A stretch of 64,000 nt of DNA from assembly GCF_022664395.1 (NCBI RefSeq), contig NZ_JAKRET010000004.1, positions 1-64,000 on the forward strand, given 5' to 3'. The notes under the pieces are model-generated. The model did not search any database. It saw nothing but the letters and a program-made list of their open reading frames with translations, and had not been told where the DNA came from. A program made the translations under genes and the position numbers. Shown piece by piece: positions 1 through 7,449 of the stretch. Every line of letters starts with the position of its first letter. Position 1 is the first letter of the stretch. Source of the DNA: Sphingomonas lacusdianchii (lineage in GTDB: Bacteria > Pseudomonadota > Alphaproteobacteria > Sphingomonadales > Sphingomonadaceae).

Positions 1-243
1 GCCCCGCAAGCGTCGACACCGCCATTGCCGGTCTCCGGCTCCGCTTCGCTCCACCTCCGCCCGGCAATGGCGGCGGACACAACAATGCACTAACAATCAC
101 CCCGGACCACCCGGTGGGGGCTGCTCACGCTACTAGGTTAGCGGGATGAGTGGCGTTGTATCGGGGGAAGAGGGAAGCCGCAGGAACCGATAGGGCATAG
201 CGGTTACACATCAGTCGCCTCCTGTGCTCGTCCCGATCCCGCC
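1..243. other. Gene-free left edge of the island with a hairpin
   Basis: I see no coding region here. Positions 19-31 and 61-73 form a perfect 13-bp inverted repeat (CCGCCATTGCCGG and its complement) around a 29-base loop. There is no T-run, so it is not an obvious terminator. It may be an end or a recombination site of the surrounding element, but nothing in the sequence decides this. Confidence 0.4.
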
Positions 244-363
244 CTACGCCGCCAAGGCCCGGTAAACACTTGCGCGGCCGACACCTAGCCGTTTGGCGAT
301 CTCGGTTGGCCCTACGCCTTCTGCATGAAGCGCGTGGATGCCAACCGGGTCACTGACCGCGAA
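244..363 (-). pseudogene. C-terminal remnant of a serine resolvase (helix-turn-helix only)
   Basis: Read on the minus strand, this ends in a stop at 244-246 and encodes about 39 residues. They match the DNA-binding tail of Tn3-type resolvases: ALHAEGVGPTEIAKRLGVGR, then ASVYRALAA. The catalytic domain is missing, and upstream in-frame sequence (beyond about 363) does not resemble resolvase. It is not a copy of the intact resolvase at 1591-2172, whose tail differs. It points to an earlier recombination or transposon insertion in the same place. Confidence 0.7.
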
Positions 364-429
364 TTTACAACGGGACGATGATAAGGCAATATATGGCGCT
401 GCATTAACGCAGTATAGTCAGGGGGCTAT

Positions 430-1488
430 ATGAGGTTTTTTGCAATCAGCGTCACTCTTGCATGCCTGTATGCTGCGACTGCGAAAGCAGAACCAGACCA
501 ATGCAAGGACGTACTACGAAACGGAACTTTTCGTTATGAGGAATATAAGAGTAACTCTTATTTCCAGCAAATATTGTATTCAAGATTTCTAGAGAGCACA
601 TTCGAAAATTCCAAAACAGATACCAGTCTAGGCATTGGAGTTCCCATTGGAAAGGCCGTAATGGGATCACTAAATTATGGTAAAGACGAATACGAGGCTA
701 TGCGTCGAAGCGTTGAACGTACCAACTTTCAGAAGATAGAACGTATCAATGAACTGTCGACGATGCTTTATTCAGGAGACCAGGGAATCTTAGATGCTTG
801 GTCCGAATGCATTAAAAAGTTCGGTGGCGGCGTGAGTGTAAGATTTGATCCGCTTACGTACAACACAGTTCGTCTCGTTGTCGAATATCTATCGCAAGGG
901 GTGCAGCATAAAGCAAAATTGTCTGCGCCAATAATAATAGGTAATATTGATCCCAAACGGACTACGAATCCCTACTGTTTGAAGAAGGGTGCAATTATAA
1001 CAGCAGGAAGCCCTTGCAGGACGACCATTACTTTACCCGATGCGTGGACCACGCTCTCGGTGGACGTTAACGCGATCCAAGGTTCCGCCAGCGCGTTTCT
1101 CCCATCGCGAATTAGGTTGGTCGAACACAGGCAACGAGTCCCGGTTGAGTCGCTAAGCGGCGAATACTTCCGACGCGGGAATGTACGAGAAGCTTCGGTT
1201 TTCAACCTAACTAGCGAACAGGCTAAAGAGGGTTGGATGCTTGATGCAAGTACTGCAACCCACGCTGTCGGTAAGGTTTTTGATAACGGGCGCAACAACA
1301 ACTCATGCTATGAATCCTTCATTTCAGTAAGGCCATATTCGGCAGAATACGGTTACAACGTTATTTCCCATACACGGGGCCATGGTGGCTGGACCGTCGG
1401 GTGTCGCGGTACGTACTACTTAGAAATGTTCAGAAGAGTTTGGGAGCCGGACAAGACGCTTAGGCCGCCAGCCTTTCCAAGTGTCTGA
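430..1488 (+). CDS. Secreted protein of unknown function (352 aa)
   Basis: I do not recognise this family. The first 20 residues form a clear Sec signal peptide (MRFFAISVTLACLYAATAKA, likely cut before EP), so the product should be exported. The mature part has about six cysteines that could form disulphides, no transmembrane segment and no obvious catalytic motif. The start is supported by a GGGGG tract just upstream of ATG. Base composition is clearly richer in A+T than in the core genes to the right, consistent with recent transfer. A strong terminator follows, so it is probably a single-gene unit within the island. A role in defence or the cell surface would be a guess. Confidence 0.75.
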   Translation: MRFFAISVTLACLYAATAKAEPDQCKDVLRNGTFRYEEYKSNSYFQQILYSRFLESTFENSKTDTSLGIGVPIGKAVMGSLNYGKDEYEAMRRSVERTNFQKIERINELSTMLYSGDQGILDAWSECIKKFGGGVSVRFDPLTYNTVRLVVEYLSQGVQHKAKLSAPIIIGNIDPKRTTNPYCLKKGAIITAGSPCRTTITLPDAWTTLSVDVNAIQGSASAFLPSRIRLVEHRQRVPVESLSGEYFRRGNVREASVFNLTSEQAKEGWMLDASTATHAVGKVFDNGRNNNSCYESFISVRPYSAEYGYNVISHTRGHGGWTVGCRGTYYLEMFRRVWEPDKTLRPPAFPSV

Positions 1489-1494
1489 TAAGTA

Positions 1495-1538
1495 GCCAAG
1501 GCTTCGTTCATACAGAGCCTTGGCGTTCTTCTCATTTT
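1495..1538 (+). terminator. Intrinsic terminator of the secreted protein gene
   Basis: A perfect 9-bp stem (GCCAAGGCT at 1495-1503, AGCCTTGGC at 1516-1524) is followed by a pyrimidine-rich stretch ending in TTTT. It lies 7 bases past the stop at 1488 and before the convergent resolvase gene. Confidence 0.75.
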
Positions 1539-1590
1539 ACAAAATTTCAGTCGATTTGCGACGTAATTACCTGTGCCGGAGTTACGGCAA

Positions 1591-2172
1591 TCATCCATGG
1601 TTGCGCTTTTCCACCCTTTGTATCGCCGCGCGTGTAACACCATACCGGGCCGCTAGGACGCCCAAGGATACGCCTTCGGCACGTTGCACTAGGATTTCCT
1701 TGTGCTGGGCGTCGGTAAGGCTCCTAGGCCGTCCTAGGGCTTTTCCTTCGGCCTTCGCGCGCTGCAAGCCCGCTTGGGTGCGCTCAATAAGAAGGTCGCG
1801 TTCGAACTCTGCGACGGCGGCAATAACTTGCATGGTCATGCGACCAGCCGCGCTGCATAGATCGACACCCCCAAGGGCGAGGCAATGAACCCGAACGCCG
1901 ATGGCGCAGAGGCTATCGACTGTTTGGCGAACGTCAGTTGCGTTTCTGCCTAAGCGATCCAGCTTAGTGACGACCAGCACGTCCCACGCTTCCAGCCGAT
2001 CGACCAGCTTCGCAAAGCCTTTGCGTTCCATGGCGGCGACAGAACCAGACACCGTTTCAGTGATGATGCGGCGGGAATCGATACTGAACCCCGCCGCTTC
2101 GATATCGCGAACCTGATTGTCCGTCGTCTGGTCGAGCGTGCTGGCCCTGCCGTAAGCGAATACCCGTGCCAT
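1591..2172 (-). CDS. Serine recombinase, resolvase/invertase family
   Basis: A 193-residue small serine recombinase that would resolve or invert DNA at short dyad sites. The catalytic domain has the family pattern: YGRAST near residue 7 with the nucleophilic serine at about 10, the arginine motif TKLDRLGRNATD near 65-75, and the long E helix (EFERDLLIERTQAGLQRAKA). A C-terminal helix-turn-helix (LGVLAARYGVTRAAIQRV) follows. I chose the internal ATG at 2172 over 2220, because the family begins directly with MARVFAYGRAS-type sequence. Length is normal, no key residue is missing, and it looks functional. It sits in the island beside a remnant of a second resolvase, so it probably belongs to a transposon or to the integrative element. 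Confidence 0.9.
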   Translation of the reverse strand: MARVFAYGRASTLDQTTDNQVRDIEAAGFSIDSRRIITETVSGSVAAMERKGFAKLVDRLEAWDVLVVTKLDRLGRNATDVRQTVDSLCAIGVRVHCLALGGVDLCSAAGRMTMQVIAAVAEFERDLLIERTQAGLQRAKAEGKALGRPRSLTDAQHKEILVQRAEGVSLGVLAARYGVTRAAIQRVEKRNHG

Positions 2173-2183
2173 CACCCGACTCC

Positions 2184-2276
2184 GTATCGATTTTCTGTAT
2201 CGATACTGTCGGCGTATCAAAACGCTGTCGAGTCTATTTTACGATACAGGGCTAGCGAGTGTATCGGAATCGACCG
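2184..2276. promoter_or_regulatory. Possible resolvase binding (res) region
   Basis: Directly upstream of the resolvase start are repeated TATCGA and CGATAC half-site-like words, including an imperfect dyad with TGTCG at 2225-2229 and CGATACA about 16 bases further on. Resolvase genes usually lie beside their own res site with several such dyads. The subsites cannot be fixed by eye, so this is inference from position and repeat pattern. Confidence 0.35.
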
Positions 2277-2378
2277 TTTATTACTCCGTTCTTAGGGCTG
2301 CAAACGCGTTGCCTGTGGAAGTTGAGCCGGCATTGCCAGGCCCTAAGTTCAAACTTTCTACATTCGATAAAGAATGGA

Positions 2379-3326
2379 CTATGACCTAGAGTACCCCCTA
2401 ACACTATGTTTGATGAGTTCCATGTTATCTCGCCCGTAAATTCTCTCTAGCCGAGTATAGAACTCCGGCTCAACGTCCTTAGCGAAGGCTAGCGTTCCTG
2501 CAAGGTGGGCCATGGCATGACGATCTAGTTTGCCATTGATGGCATAGTGTACCCGCGCTCTGATCAGTTTTTTTCGTTCCCGGCCTAATGATACACGACC
2601 ATCTAGGGTAAGAACCAAGCCCGTGACCTGTCGATGAAACTTCGGCGTTACCAGCGTAGTCTTCGCCGAATTGATCGTAAGGCTAGGGGTTCCGATAAGT
2701 CTGATAACGCTTCGGAGTATGCCGTCGACCTCTCGAAGGTTCCATGTTCTTTCCGCAGAAAAAGTCATGTCATCGGCGTATCTTGTATAGGTAATTTTGT
2801 GCGCGGATACTCGTTGGTGCACTTCCCGGTCAAAATCATTGAGAAGGATATTGCTCAAAATTGGGGATGACGGCGCACCAATAGAAAGTCGCAAAATGCG
2901 CCCGCCCTTCGGTCGCCTAAATAGGATACGGCCTGCGGAGATCGCGTCGCTTCTATCTAGAACAGAGTGTCGATCGCAATACGTCAGCCATGCCCGCTCG
3001 GTTATCGACGGAAAGAATTCTTTAAAATCGTACTTCAATATTGCGCGGTTATGGCAATGCCGTTCGGCATTTTGCCTTATAGAAGACCCTTTTCTGTAAG
3101 CAGTTGCACAGGGGTGGACTGGCAAGTCTTTCAGAAAGCCATTGATCATTGCTCTCTGCGCAATTTTCAGTTCAAAGGCGGGGTGCGCAATTTCGCGCTT
3201 TCCCCCTGATCTTTTGGGAATGAAATATGTCTTATATCGATCGGGAGCAGACGAAATTAACGCAGCGAGTTCGCGCTCACCGATCCGTAACTCCCTTGTG
3301 AGAAACTCGACAAGTTTACTGGTCAT
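2379..3326 (-). CDS. Retron reverse transcriptase
   Basis: This 315-residue enzyme should copy the msd part of the retron non-coding RNA into branched msDNA. It has the first catalytic aspartate in KYDFKEFF (residue 100), GAPSSP at 150-155 and the catalytic YADD box at 183-186 (TRYADDMTFS). It also has two motifs diagnostic of retron enzymes: NAERH (NAxxH) at 86-90 and VTG at 234-236. Length is typical and there is no fused domain. The start overlaps the end of the effector gene by four bases (ATGA), so the two are translated as one operon from upstream. Codon and base use is AT-rich like the rest of the island. A group II intron enzyme is unlikely, because the maturase domain is absent. Confidence 0.95.
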   Translation of the reverse strand: MTSKLVEFLTRELRIGERELAALISSAPDRYKTYFIPKRSGGKREIAHPAFELKIAQRAMINGFLKDLPVHPCATAYRKGSSIRQNAERHCHNRAILKYDFKEFFPSITERAWLTYCDRHSVLDRSDAISAGRILFRRPKGGRILRLSIGAPSSPILSNILLNDFDREVHQRVSAHKITYTRYADDMTFSAERTWNLREVDGILRSVIRLIGTPSLTINSAKTTLVTPKFHRQVTGLVLTLDGRVSLGRERKKLIRARVHYAINGKLDRHAMAHLAGTLAFAKDVEPEFYTRLERIYGRDNMELIKHSVRGYSRS

Positions 3327-4249
3327 CGTAATGCCTCATCGACTGCGGCAACTCGGTCAATGTCATTATCTTCCCAGTGCTTTCTGAATTCTGCTCGCCT
3401 GCGCGTTTTATCCTTCAATGCGCCGGTAAATATAAATTTAACCGCCTCATTTTCATTCGGATAGGCGAAGTGCACCCTATCAAATCCAGATTGCGTAACC
3501 GCCGACCATTTCAAAGCCGCGCAACAAAAAGATATCCTTTCAAGAAGTGATTCATCGACGTCTACTTTGAATTCTGAGAAAAGAAGACATATTTCGTCAT
3601 CCTTGAGCGAGTATGCCTCCCTCAAAAAGCCGACGTACAATTTGCACAAATGATTAAATTTATTTTTGTCGAATGTAGTTCTGCTGCCAACCTCCGCAAG
3701 TCGCGTAGTCGTTGGGTTATTCATGATCGCTACCAGAGCAGCGCTATTAATACTGCTAGCCATTCCATTGGTCATTCCGATAGTGGCATCGGAAAATGAA
3801 AAGACGGAATTCGGATGTTCTCGCCGAAGTGTGGCGACAGGCCCCTTCGATATGAAGCTATTTTTAGTAAGATATTTAGATTGAATGGCGACAAGTAGCT
3901 TTTCCGCTATCTCTTCGACGGCTGCAAAAGACCCAAGTTCTACAAAACTTCCAGGGCTTTCAGAGAAAAGTATCACCAATTCACAGATTTGTGCTAAATC
4001 AGTTTCGAATTTTACAAGATCAAGGTAGGGTGAATTTTTGTCGAAAAATTCTTGTATTTCTTCGACTTGCAAAAAATCAATGCCTTTAAGCATCGATACG
4101 CCATCACCTTTCAGAAAGCTGTCACGTAACGATTTGGGCGTCGGGTCAAACGCATCCGATACGACGCCTCCGCAAAGCAACACATATCGCTTTGGGGGAT
4201 ATACTCGGACGCTAACCGCATCCACATGGTCGTGGAATACGGTTAGCAC
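3323..4249 (-). CDS. Retron effector, nucleoside deoxyribosyltransferase-like (Ec86/St85 type)
   Basis: This 308-residue protein resembles from memory the effector of retron Eco1 (Ec86), which is about 307 residues. Shared blocks are LCGG at 25-28, ILFSESPGSFVELGSF at 93-108 and KNSFISKGPVATLRR at 129-143. The glutamate of VELG (about 104) is the expected catalytic residue of the NDT-like fold. The C-terminal third (about 190-308) is where this family has a winged-helix region, which I cannot confirm by eye. In the known system msDNA and reverse transcriptase hold the effector inactive until phage attack, and the toxin then stops growth. The start is GTG at 4249. The gene lies between the ncRNA and the reverse transcriptase, the order known for Eco1. 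Confidence 0.9.
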   Translation of the reverse strand: MLTVFHDHVDAVSVRVYPPKRYVLLCGGVVSDAFDPTPKSLRDSFLKGDGVSMLKGIDFLQVEEIQEFFDKNSPYLDLVKFETDLAQICELVILFSESPGSFVELGSFAAVEEIAEKLLVAIQSKYLTKNSFISKGPVATLRREHPNSVFSFSDATIGMTNGMASSINSAALVAIMNNPTTTRLAEVGSRTTFDKNKFNHLCKLYVGFLREAYSLKDDEICLLFSEFKVDVDESLLERISFCCAALKWSAVTQSGFDRVHFAYPNENEAVKFIFTGALKDKTRRRAEFRKHWEDNDIDRVAAVDEALR

Positions 4250-4261
4250 CGGATTTGCTTA

Positions 4262-4490
4262 CCTAAGCCCCAGACGGACGAAGCATTCGACCGAACGGAG
4301 TGGCCCACAGGCGGACGAATGCTTCGTCCGTCTGGGGCACCCAGATTTGACCAATAATGTACGATCCAGCGAAACACCGGACCAACCGTAAAACGGTCTG
4401 TTCGCGTAAGCGACTCTAAAAATAGTCTCTTCCGGGTTTCTGTCAATGAACCGCGCTTTTGAATAAGCGTCTCTGGTGGCTTAGCGCTCG
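4262..4490 (-). ncRNA. Retron msr-msd non-coding RNA (approximate limits)
   Basis: Read on the minus strand, this gene-free stretch has retron architecture. The 5' part has four small hairpins: CGCTT/AAGCG near 4455-4470; GACT/AGTC with loop ATTTTTAG near 4410-4428; ACCG/CGGT with loop TTTTA near 4386-4398; and CCGGTG/CGCTGG with loop TTT near 4366-4380. Loops containing UUU are what retron enzymes recognise in msr. The 3' part is a perfect 23-bp inverted repeat (arms 4316-4338 and 4267-4289), the msd hairpin. The a1/a2 pairing is not resolved. One candidate is CGGTCAGC at 4495-4502 with GCTAACCG at 4240-4247 (7 of 8 pairs). Limits are therefore estimates; the identification rests on structure plus position. 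Confidence 0.7.
4267..4338 (-). repeat. msd stem: perfect 23-bp inverted repeat
   Basis: The arm at 4267-4289 is the exact reverse complement of 4316-4338. They enclose a 26-base loop whose ends can add three more GC pairs (4291-4293 with 4312-4314). In a retron this is the reverse-transcribed hairpin. It lies just upstream of the effector start and is the strongest palindrome in the island. Confidence 0.85.
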
Positions 4491-4810
4491 ATGGGCTGAC
4501 CGCCATTAAGCCCTAGCAAGGTTTGATGCGGCCTGACGATCGACCCGGCTTGGTCAATCCCCTTTGAACAATCCTAAACCACAAGCCAAAGAATGGAGGG
4601 TTTGCCGCATAGCATCGAACGGGACTTCGAGCCTCTCGCTCAACGGTAGCGATGCTTTTCGGTAGTAATTTTGGTGTAATTGGTTTCGTACTCTACCGCC
4701 ATTTCGCGTAACTAACGGCACATGATGGCGGGCTTGGGTAGATCATAAGACTTTGAATTTACGATGAATATGCAATTTCCCGGCATTCTTCGCAACTCTG
4801 CGGTCTACGA
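4491..4810. other. Gene-free stretch between the retron and the tRNA scar
   Basis: I see no supported gene in these 320 bases. The sequence is AT-rich and must contain the promoter for the minus-strand retron transcript, but no convincing -35/-10 pair stands out. Confidence 0.5.
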
Positions 4811-4864
4811 CTTAAAATCCGCTTCCCATCGGGAGTGCGGGTTCAAGTCCCGCCGTCCGTACCA
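4811..4864 (+). other. 3' fragment of tRNA-Leu(TAA): island attachment site
   Basis: The sequence reads as the 3' half of a tRNA-Leu: anticodon loop CTTAAAA (anticodon TAA at 4813-4815), a variable arm CCC/GGG, a perfect T arm (GCGGG, loop TTCAAGT, CCCGC at 4837-4853), acceptor strand CGTCCGT, discriminator A and CCA at 4862-4864. The anticodon stem has no partner upstream, and the expected 5' acceptor strand ACGGACG is absent. It is therefore a fragment, as left by integration into a tRNA 3' end. It marks the right end of the island; the intact gene should lie to the left of this window. Confidence 0.85.
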
Positions 4865-4906
4865 CGGGCTGGCCGCCGCCCCGGCTTTCATGGCATGGGG
4901 CGGCGC

Positions 4907-6298
4907 ATGAACCGCTTGCTGTTTCCTTGCGCCCTGCTGCTGACGCTCGCCGCGTGCGACCGGGGTGCGGACGAGCGGCCGGTGGCGGTCGATGCGATCG
5001 AGCGGGACGGCAACGGCAATACCGAGCGTGTCCTGCTGCGCAGTGCGTTGGCGCAGGGACTGGTGCGTTTCGATGCCGCCGGACAGGTCGAGCCGGCGAT
5101 CGCCGAGCGATGGAACATGGTCGATGACGGGCGCAGCTATATCTTTCGGCTGGGCGATGCGACGTGGAGCGATGGGCGACCGGTGACCGCCGATCAGGTC
5201 GTCTTCGCCCTGCGCCGGGCGGTGCGGGTCGATGCGGAACACCGGCTGACCCCGTTTCTGCGTTCGATCGACGAGATCGTGGCGATGACGCCGCAGGTAA
5301 TCGAGGTCCGGCTGAAACGGCCCAATACCGAATTGCTTACCCTGCTGGCACAGCCCGAACTGGCGGTGATGCGCGGGCAGCAGGGGAGCGGGCCGATGCG
5401 GCGGCTGGCGGGCGATGGCGTAAGGCTGCGGGCGCCGGTCGATCCCGACGCGCCGGCACCGGTTCCGGCCGACGAGGTGCGACTGAACGGCGTGCGGGCG
5501 GCATTAGCGGTGGCGCGGTTTCGGGAGAAGCGCAGTGATCTGGTGCTGGGGGGCGGGTTTGCCGATTGGCCGATCGTGGCCGCGGCGGCGCCGCGACCGG
5601 CCGATATCCGCGTCGATCCGGCGCGCGGGCTGTTCGGTTTTGCCATCGTTGGGCGCGATGCGTTTCTGGCGGCACCGCTCAACCGGGCGGCGGTGGCCAT
5701 GGCGATCCAGACCGCCAACCTGCCCGCCGCCATCGACGCGAACTGGAGCGGTGCCGATACCGTCCTGCCCGAAGCGTTCGATTCGGCGAGCGCACCGGCG
5801 CTGCCGCCGTGGCGCAATCTGACCGAGGCGCAACGCTGGCAGACCGCCCGTGCGCAGGTCGCCGCATGGGGACAGCCGGTGACGGTGCGCGTCGCGTTGC
5901 CCGATGGTCCCGGCGCGACGCTGCTGTGGGGACGGACGGCGGCGGCACTGGCGCGGATCGGGGTGCGCGGGCAGCGGGTCGGGCTGGATGCGCCCGCCGA
6001 TCTGGTGCTGGTCGACAGGGTCGCACCCTATGACAGCGCGCGCTGGTATCTGGCGACGGCCTGTCGGGGATGCGCACCGGATGCGATGACGCTGATCGCC
6101 GCGGCGCGCGATGCCACGTCGCTGCCCGAACGGGCGCAGCGGCTGGCCGCAGCGGATGCGGCGCTGGCGGCGGATATCGCGTTCGTGCCCGTTGCGCGGC
6201 CATGGCGCTGGTCGCTGGTCGCGCCCCGGCTGCGCGGGTTCCAGACCAATCCGCGTGGCGTGCATCCGTTGAACCATCTGCGCGGCGATACCAGATAG
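4907..6298 (+). CDS. Peptide/solute-binding lipoprotein of an ABC transporter (SBP family 5)
   Basis: This 463-residue protein resembles the extracellular binding proteins of oligopeptide/nickel ABC transporters. It begins with a lipoprotein signal (MNRLLFPCALLLTLAAC, lipid-attached cysteine at 17), so I prefer the ATG at 4907 to upstream in-frame starts that run into the tRNA scar. The family pattern is seen in ALAQGLVRFDAAGQVEPAIAERW, followed by RSYIFRLGDATWSDGRPVTADQV and the region around 80-110. No permease or ATPase gene lies nearby, so it may be an orphan binding protein. It is the first core gene right of the island. Confidence 0.8.
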   Translation: MNRLLFPCALLLTLAACDRGADERPVAVDAIERDGNGNTERVLLRSALAQGLVRFDAAGQVEPAIAERWNMVDDGRSYIFRLGDATWSDGRPVTADQVVFALRRAVRVDAEHRLTPFLRSIDEIVAMTPQVIEVRLKRPNTELLTLLAQPELAVMRGQQGSGPMRRLAGDGVRLRAPVDPDAPAPVPADEVRLNGVRAALAVARFREKRSDLVLGGGFADWPIVAAAAPRPADIRVDPARGLFGFAIVGRDAFLAAPLNRAAVAMAIQTANLPAAIDANWSGADTVLPEAFDSASAPALPPWRNLTEAQRWQTARAQVAAWGQPVTVRVALPDGPGATLLWGRTAAALARIGVRGQRVGLDAPADLVLVDRVAPYDSARWYLATACRGCAPDAMTLIAAARDATSLPERAQRLAAADAALAADIAFVPVARPWRWSLVAPRLRGFQTNPRGVHPLNHLRGDTR

Positions 6299-6303
6299 GA
6301 AGC

Positions 6304-6729
6304 ATGGCAAAGCCGACCCGCATCTCCCCCGAACTGTTCGAACAGATCGCCGGACATCTCGACAAGAATCCCGACGCGGTGCGCCGCCGGGTGGTGGCGA
6401 TCGAACGGCTGATGGAGCGGTCGATGACCATTCCGGGCACCAACCATCCGGTGGGCCTCGACTTCCTGCTCAATTTAATTCCGGTAGTCGGAAGCTTCAT
6501 CGGCGCGGCGATGGGCAGCTATATGCTGTGGGAAGCGCGCAACCTCGGCATGTCGCGGTGGCAGATGGCGCGGATGGCGGGCAATGTCGGCACTGACTGG
6601 GCGTTGGGGTTAATCCCGATTGTCGGCGCGGTGCCCGACTTCTTCTTCCGGTCGAACACCCGCAACCTGCGGATCATCCGCAAGCATCTCGACCGCCACC
6701 ATCCGGCGACGGCAACGGTCGAGGGCTGA
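6304..6729 (+). CDS. DUF4112 family membrane protein
   Basis: A 141-residue protein with two similar hydrophobic segments: LDFLLNLIPVVGSFIGAAMG near 60-80 and WALGLIPIVGAVPDFFFRSN near 100-118. The repeated LIP.VG...D pattern is typical of DUF4112 proteins of unknown function. It starts 5 bases after the lipoprotein gene and is probably cotranscribed. The ATG at 6304 follows AGGAAG. Confidence 0.8.
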   Translation: MAKPTRISPELFEQIAGHLDKNPDAVRRRVVAIERLMERSMTIPGTNHPVGLDFLLNLIPVVGSFIGAAMGSYMLWEARNLGMSRWQMARMAGNVGTDWALGLIPIVGAVPDFFFRSNTRNLRIIRKHLDRHHPATATVEG

Positions 6730-6738
6730 TTACGCCGC

Positions 6739-7449
6739 CTACCGTCCGTTGCGCCAGATCTTGATTCGGGTGCCCGGCGTCACTCCGCCCTGATGCGCCG
6801 GACAAGCGGCGTAGCGGCGGCGTTTGTCGAGGCACAGCCACACCTCGTCGAGCCAGCCGCGCTTGTTGGTGGTGATCCGCATCGATTGCGACGTGATCCC
6901 CGGATTGACGCGGGCAATGGCCGCGGCGAGCTGTCCGGCGGTCAGATTAGGGCGACGCGACAACGCCATCATGTTCGGAAAGCGCAGCTTCAGGAACAGG
7001 CTGCGCGATTCGTCGAAATAGGCGGCAGGCGATACGCCCATGCAGGTGCCATGCTTGGCATATTCATGCTGGAGCAGCTGCGCCGACGGGGTGACGCACA
7101 GATTCTTCGCAATCACTGCTTCGGGCAGGATCGGCGTCGAGGTGCAATATTGCGGCCAGTCCTTGCCTTCGCCATCGGGCCACAGGCCGTGCAGCGTGAA
7201 GCCGAACCGGTTGCCGCCGCCGCACTGGAAGGCGTTACGCTGGTCGTCGGCGCGCGTCCGGCAATATTCGGGGCTCCACGTAATGGCGAGCGTGTAGCTG
7301 CCGATCGGGAGGATGCGGCGCGGCTGCGATGGGCTGGGCAGGTCGGGGCGTGGACGTTCGATTTGCGCCGGGACCGCGCATTGCAGCGTCTGTGCCTGTA
7401 CGGCGGCAGGCAGCAGAAGCGCAGCGATGGTCAGGGCGATCCGCTTCAT
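6739..7449 (-). CDS. Ribonuclease T2 family protein
   Basis: A 236-residue exported ribonuclease. The signal peptide is MKRIALTIAALLLPAAVQA, which puts the start at 7449. Both catalytic segments of the T2 family are present: FTLHGLWPDG near residue 80 (first active-site histidine) and EYAKHGTCMG near 127 (second histidine with the usual Glu and Lys). Several cysteines suit a disulphide-bonded periplasmic enzyme. It would cleave RNA through 2',3'-cyclic phosphates, probably for scavenging. The ATG overlaps the stop of the upstream membrane protein gene (ATGA), so the pair is one transcript. Confidence 0.92.
   Translation of the reverse strand: MKRIALTIAALLLPAAVQAQTLQCAVPAQIERPRPDLPSPSQPRRILPIGSYTLAITWSPEYCRTRADDQRNAFQCGGGNRFGFTLHGLWPDGEGKDWPQYCTSTPILPEAVIAKNLCVTPSAQLLQHEYAKHGTCMGVSPAAYFDESRSLFLKLRFPNMMALSRRPNLTAGQLAAAIARVNPGITSQSMRITTNKRGWLDEVWLCLDKRRRYAACPAHQGGVTPGTRIKIWRNGR

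Noticed and set aside
4243-4506. An 87-codon minus-strand open frame over the retron RNA region
   Set aside because: It covers the msr-msd hairpins and has no family resemblance; its residues change along the inverted repeat as expected for RNA, not protein.
4700-4810. A 5' half of tRNA-Leu to complete the fragment at 4811
   Set aside because: No ACGGACG acceptor strand or D arm is present in the 100 bases upstream.
1-4864. A CRISPR array or an integrase gene in the island
   Set aside because: No regular direct repeats and no tyrosine recombinase motifs are seen; only a serine resolvase is present.
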